A stretch of 6,819 bases of DNA from Nitrospirota bacterium (GTDB lineage: Bacteria > Nitrospirota > Thermodesulfovibrionia > UBA6902 > DSMQ01). The number at the start of each line of letters is the position of its first letter. Position 1 is the stretch's first letter. Below are positions 1 through 5,858 of this stretch, in pieces. The position numbers were made by a program, and so were the translations under genes. Under the pieces are notes generated by a model, which was given only the letters and a program-made list of their open reading frames with translations, was not told the origin of the DNA and made no database searches. The stretch lies in contig JACQZD010000037.1 in the NCBI GenBank assembly GCA_016207865.1, positions 7,709-14,527 of the forward strand, read 5' to 3'.

Positions 1-14
1 TAATGCATAATGCT
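1..14. repeat. Two-unit heptamer repeat (TAATGCA, TAATGCT)
   Basis: Two consecutive 7-bp units differ at one base. The unit closely resembles GTAATGC in the array at 6458-6485, so this looks like the edge or a remnant of another member of the same repeat family, possibly continuing outside the window. Two units alone could arise by chance; the call rests on the other arrays in the window. Confidence 0.4.
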
Positions 15-202
15 CCGCTTAATTTAAAACTAACAGTTAAAAATGTTCAACATAGTTGAATACAGTTCAATTTTGGACAATATGAAACAACCTTAAACTA
101 TTCTGGACTTTTTTACTTGACTCTTTGAATCATATTCAAGTTTACTGGTGGTTAGCAAAAATATTAAATTATGTAACCCAGTAAGAAGTATTCACTATAG
201 GA

Positions 203-231
203 ATTATAGCACCAATCAAAAAATTAGTCAT
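203..231 (-). promoter_or_regulatory. Possible leftward sigma70-type promoter
   Basis: On the minus strand there is a perfect TATAAT -10 box at 203-208 and an ATGACT -35 box (4 of 6 to TTGACA) at 226-231, with a 17-bp spacer. A short dyad (CTATA, 5-base gap, TATAG) overlaps the -10 box and could be an operator. About 200 bp to the left contains no ORF of note, so a target gene would lie beyond the window behind a long leader, or the product may be a short RNA. In AT-rich DNA such a match can be accidental. Confidence 0.35.
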
Positions 232-298
232 ATTTTTTGTGTTGCTAAAACTAAGATTTAAACAACTACCTGACAGACCCTTTTATCTTTTAATGCCT

Positions 299-889
299 TC
301 AAAAAATATCCTTCGTCTGTTGACACCCTTTAACTAAGCCTTTTTCGCAAGCAATGGTGAAATCCTTTATTGCATTATTTATTTCCCCGAGCGCATAATA
401 AACCTCTCCGCGATTATAATAAAGATATGCATTGCTCGTATCTTTCCAAAACCCATAATCGTATTTATTTATGGCTTCGGTAAAATTATATATTGCTCTG
501 TCATATTGCCCGGTACGAGCATAAATATTGCCGAGAGAGATGTGAGACTCAATCTTAAAGAAGCCCTGCTTTGATACCTCAAAACATTTAGCGGCTAAAG
601 CCATGTCATTTTTATCAAGGTATGCCAATCCAAGATGAAAATATCCTCTTGCTTTTCCGGGACTTTTTCTTACTACATCTTCCCATAGCTTTACCTTATC
701 CTGCCAGATAATATTTCTTTGGTAGGTAGCAACGGAGAACACAACAAGGATAGCAGTTAGCAGCAAGTAGCAAGTAGCAAGGGGAAAACGAGGCGTAAAA
801 CGTAAAAAAAGATAAAAAACGGCGCTGACGAAGGCGATTATTAATCCTATGCTTGGTAAATAAATTCTGTGTTCAAAGATTACATCCAC
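299..889 (-). CDS. Membrane/TPR protein, C-terminal fragment (frame-broken)
   Basis: This is the 3' half of a membrane/TPR gene whose 5' half is the ORF at 994-2151; the two lie in different frames. The first usable start in frame is GTG at 889, with no obvious Shine-Dalgarno, but the homology continues upstream in the same frame to about 957: residues such as FGIFWFFITLSVESS match the right-hand paralog nearly exactly. This suggests the GTG is not a genuine start. The fragment has two hydrophobic segments (about residues 14-30 and 38-56), the motif YQRN-x2-WQD, then TPR-like helical pairs from about residue 80 to the end (ARGYFHLGLAYLDKND; SHISLGNIYARTGQYDRAI; YYNRGEVYYALGEINNAI). TPRs usually bind protein partners; the orientation of this domain relative to the membrane is inferred, not shown. 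Expressed alone the fragment would lack the presumed catalytic membrane part. Two heptamer tracts lie in the loop between the hydrophobic segments. Confidence 0.75.
   Translation of the reverse strand: MDVIFEHRIYLPSIGLIIAFVSAVFYLFLRFTPRFPLATCYLLLTAILVVFSVATYQRNIIWQDKVKLWEDVVRKSPGKARGYFHLGLAYLDKNDMALAAKCFEVSKQGFFKIESHISLGNIYARTGQYDRAIYNFTEAINKYDYGFWKDTSNAYLYYNRGEVYYALGEINNAIKDFTIACEKGLVKGCQQTKDIF
751..807. repeat. Heptamer arrays in C-terminal TPR fragment
   Basis: Four consecutive 7-bp units (TAGCAGT, TAGCAGC, AAGTAGC, AAGTAGC) run from 751 to 778, and a second pair (CGTAAAA twice) lies at 794-807. They are translated on the minus strand as part of the hydrophilic loop and the start of the last hydrophobic segment. 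The right-hand paralog has an unrelated heptamer array (6458-6485) in the same loop. On the plus strand each of the first four units carries TAG. Confidence 0.75.
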
Positions 890-956
890 AATAGGAATAA
901 CACTTGATTCAACGGAAAGGGTTATAAAAAACCAGAAAATGCCGAAAGAAATTAGT

Positions 957-984
957 CTGTAGCTGATAGCTGATAGTTGATAGT
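957..984. repeat. Heptamer array (TGATAGC type) at frame break
   Basis: About four 7-bp units with consensus TGATAGC or TGATAGT, the first degenerate. The array lies about 10 bp from the conserved FGIFWFF codons, almost the same distance as the GGATGAA-type array in the right-hand paralog (6644-6671). Read on the minus strand it has no stop in any frame; on the plus strand every full unit has TGA and TAG. Confidence 0.8.
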
Positions 985-993
985 CAGAGGGCT

Positions 994-2151
994 TTAAGTT
1001 ACGAGCTTCAAGCCATGAGCCAGGAGTAAAAACAGAAACGACAAAAACACATCGGGATTCAGAAGTGAATAATATATTGGATAATCATAATCAAGGTTCT
1101 GGTTTATAGGTAAAAACAAAAGTCTTATGTAAGTGACAATTACCCTAAACTGAGTAAAAAGATAATCCCACCTTGTCATACTAACAATTTGAACCTTAGT
1201 TGCATCACTGATTTTATCCATCAAGTTTCCAATATTTTTACTGAGGTCTACGATGTTTAATGGGATGATAAACAGCGTAAGAAGCAGAGGGATTAGATAA
1301 AGGACTTTTTTCTTAATTTTCCCATTAAAGAACATGAACTCATAAATCGCAATAGTTACCGGCAGTGTAAATGCAATCTCCTTTGTCTTCATGGCAAGGA
1401 CAGCGGAGAGCAGAGACAGAAAATAAAAGGTCAAAGTTGAAAAAATATTAACCTCAGCCTTAGCCTCAACCGTAGCTTTAATTGTCCATCTGAGTCTTGA
1501 TTTTATATACATGACCAGTGATATGAGATAAAACATGGTTGCGAGTGATGTAAATCTCTGGACGGTGTATGTTACTGCCTGGGTTTGGATAGGGTGGGAG
1601 ACGAAGATAAGGGCGGAGAAAAAGGCAATTAGTGAAGGATGAAGGATGAGGGGTGAAGGTTGAAATAAAACCCTGCTGTCATTGCGATGCCGGTTTTCGG
1701 CAGGAGCAATCTCAGGGAGAGGGGACTGCTTTGTTGTTTCACGCCTCGCAATGACGCTAAACCAAGGCGTTTGAAAGGTCAGAAGGATAAGCCAATAAAT
1801 AAGCAGGGCATTGATGATATGGACAGAGATATTGAAGATATGATAACCAGTAACATCAAGGTCGTGTAACTTGTAGTTTAGAGCAAAAGTTAGATAGCCG
1901 ATAAACCTCATTTTAAAACCTGTATATAATGGAAGTCCTTTTGCGTTTGAAGGATCTGTGAAATATTGAAAATTTTTGATGATAGGGTTTTCAGCAATAT
2001 TAGGCACATCGTCAAGATAAAAAGGCACATTAAAGGTATTGGAGTAAGAAATTAAACCAATAATAACAATCAACAGGATATGAAATAGTGGTTTATACAG
2101 GAGCCATGTTTTAGTAAAAGTCGTTGATTTTTTTAAGGCGTCTGCTCTCAT
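994..2151 (-). CDS. Polytopic GT-C/TMTC-like membrane protein, N-terminal part
   Basis: This is the 5' part of a membrane/TPR gene that continues in another frame at 299-957. ATG at 2151 is the first start after an in-frame TAA immediately upstream; no good Shine-Dalgarno is visible, so the real start may be slightly downstream. A first hydrophobic segment (about residues 21-37) is followed by a loop with an acidic pair, D47-D48, in the motif YLDDVPNI. Then come roughly eight more hydrophobic segments and the motifs HPIQTQAVTYTVQRFTSLA and KTKEIAFTLP. A multi-pass membrane N-terminus with an acidic pair in the first loop and C-terminal TPRs resembles bacterial TMTC-like GT-C glycosyltransferases, so transfer of a lipid-linked sugar to an extracytoplasmic acceptor is plausible but inferred. 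A heptamer array and a palindromic element are translated between the second and third membrane segments. The ORF stops at 994 inside a repeat cluster. It starts 59 bp after the dnaE stop and could be co-transcribed with it. Confidence 0.8.
   Translation of the reverse strand: MRADALKKSTTFTKTWLLYKPLFHILLIVIIGLISYSNTFNVPFYLDDVPNIAENPIIKNFQYFTDPSNAKGLPLYTGFKMRFIGYLTFALNYKLHDLDVTGYHIFNISVHIINALLIYWLILLTFQTPWFSVIARRETTKQSPLPEIAPAENRHRNDSRVLFQPSPLILHPSLIAFFSALIFVSHPIQTQAVTYTVQRFTSLATMFYLISLVMYIKSRLRWTIKATVEAKAEVNIFSTLTFYFLSLLSAVLAMKTKEIAFTLPVTIAIYEFMFFNGKIKKKVLYLIPLLLTLFIIPLNIVDLSKNIGNLMDKISDATKVQIVSMTRWDYLFTQFRVIVTYIRLLFLPINQNLDYDYPIYYSLLNPDVFLSFLFLLLAHGLKLVT
997..1024. repeat. Degenerate heptamer array (AGCCATG type)
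   Basis: Four units of 7 bp (AGTTACG, AGCTTCA, AGCCATG, AGCCAGG) share the start AG and a pyrimidine-rich middle. The array directly abuts the stop codon that ends the upstream half of the membrane/TPR gene. It is more degenerate than its neighbours and, unlike them, has TGA and TAA triplets on the coding strand. Confidence 0.55.
1630..1664. repeat. Heptamer array (GGATGAA type) in membrane protein gene
   Basis: Five units of 7 bp: a degenerate first one, then GGATGAA, GGATGAG, GGGTGAA and GGTTGAA. It encodes LILHPSLI and the preceding residues, just before the third membrane segment. The unit matches the arrays in dnaE (4011-4066) and in the right-hand paralog (6644-6671). It ends 13 bp from the palindromic element at 1678-1755. 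Confidence 0.85.
1678..1755. repeat. 78-bp palindromic element, translated in frame
   Basis: The element is bounded by perfect 10-bp inverted repeats, GTCATTGCGA at 1678-1687 and TCGCAATGAC at 1746-1755. It contains an inner hairpin, TGCCG-GTTTT-CGGCA, at 1688-1702. Its length is exactly 26 codons, and on the minus strand it is read as a stop-free peptide beginning VIARRETTKQS and ending RNDS. Elements with CATTGCGA ends and a peptide like VIAR-x-E-x-TKQS are, from memory, widespread dispersed repeats in several bacterial phyla; I cannot name the exact family. There is no transposase here, so if mobile it depends on functions elsewhere. Confidence 0.8.
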
Positions 2152-2210
2152 TTATGGAGGCTGCATTAGTTAAAGTTCTTTTTCACCTTGAAACTTTTTC
2201 TGTAGCATGT

Positions 2211-4511
2211 TTAACTTAAAATTATTTTTCCCACCCCGAAAAGATTCTCTACTTCTGAAATCATTTCTTGCGAGGGCGCTACGCTCAGCCCTGTCATTAT
2301 CAGGGTTTCCCATTGCTTTGGCGAGATGATTTTAAAATACACCTGGCAATCCCCGCTGTGTTTTGAAAATACGTCTTTGAGTCTTGTAAGATTTTCAGCT
2401 CCGGTATCGGCATACAGTGTCAGCGTAAGTGTTTTTTGCCGGATAACGGGCGCCGGCTGTCCGTAATCTTTCGCAGCTCTCCGGTATGATGCCGACTTGC
2501 TGCCCATGGGTCGTTGACCGTTTGCCCATGGCTCACTGACCGAAGGCCTGTCATGTGCCTGCGCCTTGTATTCCTTTAGTTCCTCACTCCTGTCAATAGG
2601 CACGATTTTTTTTGCAAGGACCTTCAGCCCTTTATCGGATTTGTCAAGGTATCCGTTTATCAGCACCGGCGTATCCTCTGATATTATGCCTGTGCACTCC
2701 CTGTAAAGGTCCGGGAACACAATCACTTCAGCCGTGCCATATAAATCCTCAATTATAAAATAAGCCATTAAATCTTTTGTTTTCTTTGTCTGAATGAGTT
2801 TGACGCTTCTTAAAATTCCGCCGATAGTTACATCCTCCCTATCCTGAAGTTCCTGAAGCTCATGCGCCGGAGTTACTGAGAACTCCCTGAGTTTCTCCTC
2901 ATATCTGCTCAGAGGGTGTCCTGTTATGTAAAATCCGAGCGCCTCTTTTTCCATTGCGAGGAGTTCCGGCTCCTGCCATTCTTCCGCATCAGGCAGTACG
3001 GCAGGAGATGCCGGATGAAGTTCAAACATGCTGGCCTGCCCTGAGGCCCGGCCCCTCTGGTCTCTGACTGCGATATCCATTACTGAATTAAGCGCAGACA
3101 TCATTTGCGCCCTCTTGCCCATTGAGTCCATGGCGCCTGCCTTTATAAGGCCTTCTATGACTTTTTTATTTACACGCTTTGAATCACAGCGCGAGCAGAA
3201 ATCAATAAATGACGCGAATGGTTTTTCGCTGCGCGCCTCTATGATGGCCTCAATTGCAGAACCGCCTACGCCTTTCACCGCCTCCAGTCCGAAACGGATT
3301 GAATGGCCTGTTATCATAAACTCCCGGCCGCCTTCATTAATATCAGGCGGAAGGACCTTTATTCCCATGTCCTTGCATTCGGAAATATATGAGACTATCT
3401 TTGCGGTATTATCCATGTCGGAGCTTAAAGTTGCCGCCATGAATTCAACAGGATAATTTGCCTTCAGATATGCGGTCTGGTAGGCAATCAGGCCGTAGGC
3501 CGCGGAGTGGGATTTATTAAAACCGTATTTTGCAAAGGGCTCCATGTACTCAAACAGTTTTATTGCCTTTTTTTCAGAGATTTTATTTGCAACCGCTCCT
3601 TTTACAAATATCTCTTTTTGTTTTTCCATTTCTACGGTCAGTTTTTTCCCCATGGCCTTTCTCAGGGTGTCCGCCTGTCCCATAGTAAAATTGGCAATCT
3701 TGTTTGCAATCATCATGACGTGCTCCTGATAAAGGACTATGCCGTAAGTCTCCTCAAGGATTTCCTTCAGCTGAGGCAGTTCGTAGTTAAACTTTGCTTC
3801 CCCGCTCCTGCGTTTAATAAATTCATCTATCCAGTCCATGGGGCCCGGACGGTAAAGGGCCACAAGGGCTATCAGGTCTTCCATTTTTCCGGGCAGCATC
3901 CGCTTTAAAATATCCCGCATGCCGGAACTTTCAAGCTGGAATATGCCTGTGGTCCTGCCGGAGCATAACAATTCATAAGTAGGTTTATTGTCAAGGGGGA
4001 TGTTTCTGATGGAGAAAGGCTGAAGGCTGGGGGATAAAGGTTGAGTGTTGAGGGATGAAGGATGAGTTTTGTTGATAATCTTTTCAGTTTCGTCAATTAC
4101 TGTCAGGGTCTTTAGACCAAGAAAATCAAATTTCAAAAGCCCGAGGGTCTCTATGGATTCCATGTCATACTGTGTAGTTATTGCCGGTTCATTCGGAGTC
4201 TTGTACAGTGGCAGAAATTCAGTAAGAGGCTCCGGTGAAATGACAACGCCTGCGGCATGTGTTGAGGCATGTCTTGAAAGTCCCTCAAGGCGTTTTGCCA
4301 CATCAATTAATTCCTTTATTTCTGGGCTATTATTATATATTTCTTCAAGTTTTGGTTCACGTTTAACCGCCTCTTCAAGGGTGATTTTTGCAATAGCAGG
4401 GACAAGTTTTGCTACCCTGTCAACCTCGGCATATGGTATGTTCATTGCTCTTCCGACATCCCTTATGACTGCGCGCGCCTGCATAGTTCCAAAGGTTATA
4501 ATCTGCGCCAC
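2211..4511 (-). CDS. DNA polymerase III alpha subunit, C-terminal fragment
   Basis: This is the 3' two-thirds of the replicative polymerase gene, in a different frame from the 5' part. GTG at 4511 is only the first formal start; the DnaE-like sequence continues upstream in this frame to 4538 (VAERYGQDH). Seen in order: the third catalytic aspartate, D129, in KFDFLGLKT (equivalent to D555 in E. coli); TTGIFQLESSGM; the fingers region with YRPGPMDW at about 220 and YGIVLYQEH; YGFNKSHSAAYG at about 330; a helix-hairpin-helix motif around 412; an OB fold at about 556-637; and a C-terminal domain ending in FGVGKIILS, so the 3' end is complete. Two repeat-derived insertions are translated: residues 149-167 and about 656-670. 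Joined to the 5' part, the total is close to the usual 1,150-1,200 residues. On its own it lacks PHP and two catalytic aspartates and should be inactive as a polymerase. Confidence 0.93.
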   Translation of the reverse strand: MAQIITFGTMQARAVIRDVGRAMNIPYAEVDRVAKLVPAIAKITLEEAVKREPKLEEIYNNSPEIKELIDVAKRLEGLSRHASTHAAGVVISPEPLTEFLPLYKTPNEPAITTQYDMESIETLGLLKFDFLGLKTLTVIDETEKIINKTHPSSLNTQPLSPSLQPFSIRNIPLDNKPTYELLCSGRTTGIFQLESSGMRDILKRMLPGKMEDLIALVALYRPGPMDWIDEFIKRRSGEAKFNYELPQLKEILEETYGIVLYQEHVMMIANKIANFTMGQADTLRKAMGKKLTVEMEKQKEIFVKGAVANKISEKKAIKLFEYMEPFAKYGFNKSHSAAYGLIAYQTAYLKANYPVEFMAATLSSDMDNTAKIVSYISECKDMGIKVLPPDINEGGREFMITGHSIRFGLEAVKGVGGSAIEAIIEARSEKPFASFIDFCSRCDSKRVNKKVIEGLIKAGAMDSMGKRAQMMSALNSVMDIAVRDQRGRASGQASMFELHPASPAVLPDAEEWQEPELLAMEKEALGFYITGHPLSRYEEKLREFSVTPAHELQELQDREDVTIGGILRSVKLIQTKKTKDLMAYFIIEDLYGTAEVIVFPDLYRECTGIISEDTPVLINGYLDKSDKGLKVLAKKIVPIDRSEELKEYKAQAHDRPSVSEPWANGQRPMGSKSASYRRAAKDYGQPAPVIRQKTLTLTLYADTGAENLTRLKDVFSKHSGDCQVYFKIISPKQWETLIMTGLSVAPSQEMISEVENLFGVGKIILS
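2501..2544. repeat. 22-bp direct repeat in dnaE linker
   Basis: Two adjacent 22-bp copies start at 2501 and 2523; 17 of 22 positions match, including the shared starts TGCCCATGG and cores TGACCG. They are translated in frame as part of RPSVSEPWANGQRPMGSK, between the OB fold and the C-terminal domain of DnaE, a place where family members vary in length. Whether this belongs to the heptamer family is unclear, because the period is 22 rather than 21. Confidence 0.65.
4011..4066. repeat. Eight-unit heptamer array inside dnaE
   Basis: Eight consecutive 7-bp units, most fitting GG-N-TGA-R: GGAGAAA, GGCTGAA, GGCTGGG, GGATAAA, GGTTGAG, TGTTGAG, GGATGAA, GGATGAG. It is the longest array in the window. 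The minus strand has no stop in any frame and encodes the Pro/Ser/Leu-rich segment HPSSLNTQPLSPSLQPFS, about 20 residues after the third catalytic aspartate and just before the conserved IPLDN. Confidence 0.88.
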
Positions 4512-5779
4512 ATGGTCTTGGCCGTACCGCTCTGCAACATCTCGGCCCTTCTGTTCATGCAGAAATCCACATCTATGTCAGGCATGCTGATTCTCTCCGG
4601 GTTTAAAAATCTTTCAAACAGCAGTCCATATCTAAGCGGGTCAATCTCAACTATGTCAAGGCAATAAGCCGCAAGACTGCCTGCCGCGGAGCCTCTTCCG
4701 GGACCCACAGGGATGCCTTTGTTTTTTGCGTAGCTGATAAAGTCCCACACAATAAGAAAATACGAAGAAAACCCCATTTCCTCTATAATTTTAAGCTCAT
4801 GCTCAAGCCGTTCCCTGTAGTTTTCAGGCAGCCCTCCGCTGAATTTTCTCCCGGCGCCTTCTTCTACAAGTTTTCTCAGATAACTGTTTGAATCGTAACC
4901 TTCAGGCACGTTGTATTCAGGCAGATGGAATACGCCGAATTTAAAATCAAGGCTGCACCTGTCCGCTATTTTTTTTGTGTTTTCAACGGCCTCAGGCACA
5001 TGCCTGAATATCTCTTTCATCTCCTCCGGGCTTTTGAAATAACAGCCTTCACCGGTGAATCGCATCCTGTCAGTGTCGTTTAAAGTCTTTCCCGTCTGGA
5101 TGCACAAGAGGACGTCATGCGCCTTGGCGTCTGATTTTTCAAGATAATGGCAGTCGTTGGTCGCCGCAAGAGGTATGTTGAGTTCACGGCTTAGCTCAAT
5201 GAGCTGTTGATTTACGGCCTCCTGCTCCGGAATTTCGTTGGCCTGTATTTCAAAGAAAAAATTTTCTTCTCCAAAAATTTGTTTATAGCCGAGGGCGGCT
5301 TCTCTGGCGCGCTCAGGCATTCCTCTGGACAGATAATACGGGACTTCACCCTTGAGGCATGAAGAAAGTCCGATAAGTCCGCCGCTGTGCTCTGAAAGCA
5401 GTTCCTTGTCAATTCTGGGCCTGTAATAAAAACCTTCCAGGTAGGCCTGGCTTATAAGCTTTGTAAGATTCTTATATCCCTGAAGGTCTTTGCACAGAAG
5501 CAGCAGATGGAACGACGCCTCTGAAACATCGTCTGCGTGCTTTTTTTCAAAACGGCTCTTGGGCGCTACGTAAACCTCGCAGCCGATGATAGGTTTCAGC
5601 CCGGGCTTGCGCAGCTTTTTATAAAATTCAATTGCGCCGAAGATATTGCCGTGGTCTGTCATTGCCAGCGCCTTAAGGCCGTACTTAAGCGCATTTGCAA
5701 TCAGTTCCTCCAGCCGTATGGCCCCGTCAAGGAGGCTGTACTGGGTGTGGAGGTGAAGTGGGACGTATGAGGAAGACAT
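4496..5779 (-). CDS. DNA polymerase III alpha subunit, N-terminal fragment
   Basis: This is the 5' third of the replicative polymerase gene. ATG at 5779 is well supported: the PHP motif HLHTQYSLLDG begins at residue 9, as in other DnaE proteins. All nine metal ligands expected from structurally known PHP domains appear present (H9, H11, D18, H43, E68, H91, C141, D209, H211), suggesting a metal-binding, potentially proofreading PHP domain. PVGPGRGSAAGSLAAYCLDI and the catalytic pair D401/D403 in MPDIDVDFC follow. The frame is lost right after CMNRRAE; the last dozen residues are out-of-frame read-through to a TAA at 4496. The conserved sequence resumes in another frame at 4538. A consensus-like promoter sits directly upstream and no Shine-Dalgarno is seen, so translation is probably leaderless. 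The cellular role would be chromosomal DNA synthesis within the Pol III holoenzyme, if the reading frame is intact in the living cell. Confidence 0.93.
   Translation of the reverse strand: MSSSYVPLHLHTQYSLLDGAIRLEELIANALKYGLKALAMTDHGNIFGAIEFYKKLRKPGLKPIIGCEVYVAPKSRFEKKHADDVSEASFHLLLLCKDLQGYKNLTKLISQAYLEGFYYRPRIDKELLSEHSGGLIGLSSCLKGEVPYYLSRGMPERAREAALGYKQIFGEENFFFEIQANEIPEQEAVNQQLIELSRELNIPLAATNDCHYLEKSDAKAHDVLLCIQTGKTLNDTDRMRFTGEGCYFKSPEEMKEIFRHVPEAVENTKKIADRCSLDFKFGVFHLPEYNVPEGYDSNSYLRKLVEEGAGRKFSGGLPENYRERLEHELKIIEEMGFSSYFLIVWDFISYAKNKGIPVGPGRGSAAGSLAAYCLDIVEIDPLRYGLLFERFLNPERISMPDIDVDFCMNRRAEMLQSGTAKTMWRRL
4536..4546 (-). pseudogene. Frame break in dnaE (about 10 bp missing)
   Basis: On the minus strand the codons for Ala-Glu (GCC GAG, 4546-4541) are followed by AT and then, in a new frame, by GTT GCA GAG CGG TAC (Val-Ala-Glu-Arg-Tyr). 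DnaE proteins have four residues between the equivalents of these two blocks (VIEH in E. coli), so 12 bases are expected and only 2 are present: a 10-bp loss. The two parts together make an otherwise complete dnaE spanning 5779 to 2211. The cause may be a real deletion or an assembly error; an essential gene makes the latter, or a second intact copy, likely. Confidence 0.85.
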
Positions 5780-5784
5780 GGTAA

Positions 5785-5813
5785 ATTTTAGAATATTAAC
5801 AGCGCTAAGTCAA
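5785..5813 (-). promoter_or_regulatory. dnaE promoter, probably leaderless transcript
   Basis: TTGACT (5 of 6 to consensus) at 5808-5813 and TAAAAT (5 of 6) at 5785-5790 are separated by exactly 17 bp. Only five bases lie between the -10 box and the ATG at 5779, so the expected start of transcription falls on or within a base or two of that ATG. There is no purine-rich ribosome binding site upstream, consistent with a leaderless mRNA. Confidence 0.7.
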
Positions 5814-5858
5814 CACATCACAGGTCAAATTTTATATTTTAATTTTACTTGATAACGA

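Larger units (their letters stand above)
1..298. other. Gene-free AT-rich region at left edge
   Basis: No open reading frame of useful length is present on either strand. The stretch is AT-rich and lies downstream of the left membrane/TPR gene. It holds a two-unit heptamer repeat at 1-14, two small dyads with 3-base loops (TTCAAC-ATA-GTTGAA at 46-60 and TTGAAT-CAT-ATTCAA at 125-139), and a possible leftward promoter at 203-231. I see no convincing hairpin with a U-tract after the stop codon at 299, so the terminator of the left gene is either weak, Rho-dependent or absent. Confidence 0.6.

Noticed and set aside
153..250. Long inverted repeat with TTAGCAA arms (about 153-160 and 241-248)
   Set aside because: The match is only seven AT-rich bases about 90 bp apart, expected by chance.
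957..1024. CRISPR array
   Set aside because: Units are 7 bp, contiguous and degenerate, with no spacers and no cas genes.
1687..1869. Plus-strand 60-residue ORF over the palindromic element
   Set aside because: It is made of the palindrome and the antisense of a membrane protein gene; no ribosome binding site or independent similarity.
2160..2210. Terminator between dnaE and the left membrane/TPR gene
   Set aside because: Only short nested dyads (AAAGTT/AACTTT; TTTCA/TGAAA) are present with a weak stem and no U-tract; read-through into the next gene is more likely.
4496..4560. Natural split DnaE (as with cyanobacterial split inteins)
   Set aside because: There is no intein sequence on either fragment and the two ORFs overlap directly; conserved residues are missing at the joint, which fits a small deletion rather than protein splicing.
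4496..4560. Programmed ribosomal frameshift in dnaE
   Set aside because: No slippery heptamer or downstream structure is evident, and four family residues are missing, which a frameshift would not restore.
3028..4590. Plus-strand ORFs opposite dnaE (3028-3456, 3507-3908, 4069-4590)
   Set aside because: They lie entirely antisense to clearly conserved dnaE sequence and their translations show no recognisable domain; they are shadows.
5537..5770. Plus-strand ORF opposite the 5' end of dnaE
   Set aside because: Antisense to the PHP domain coding sequence; the openness is explained by dnaE codon usage.
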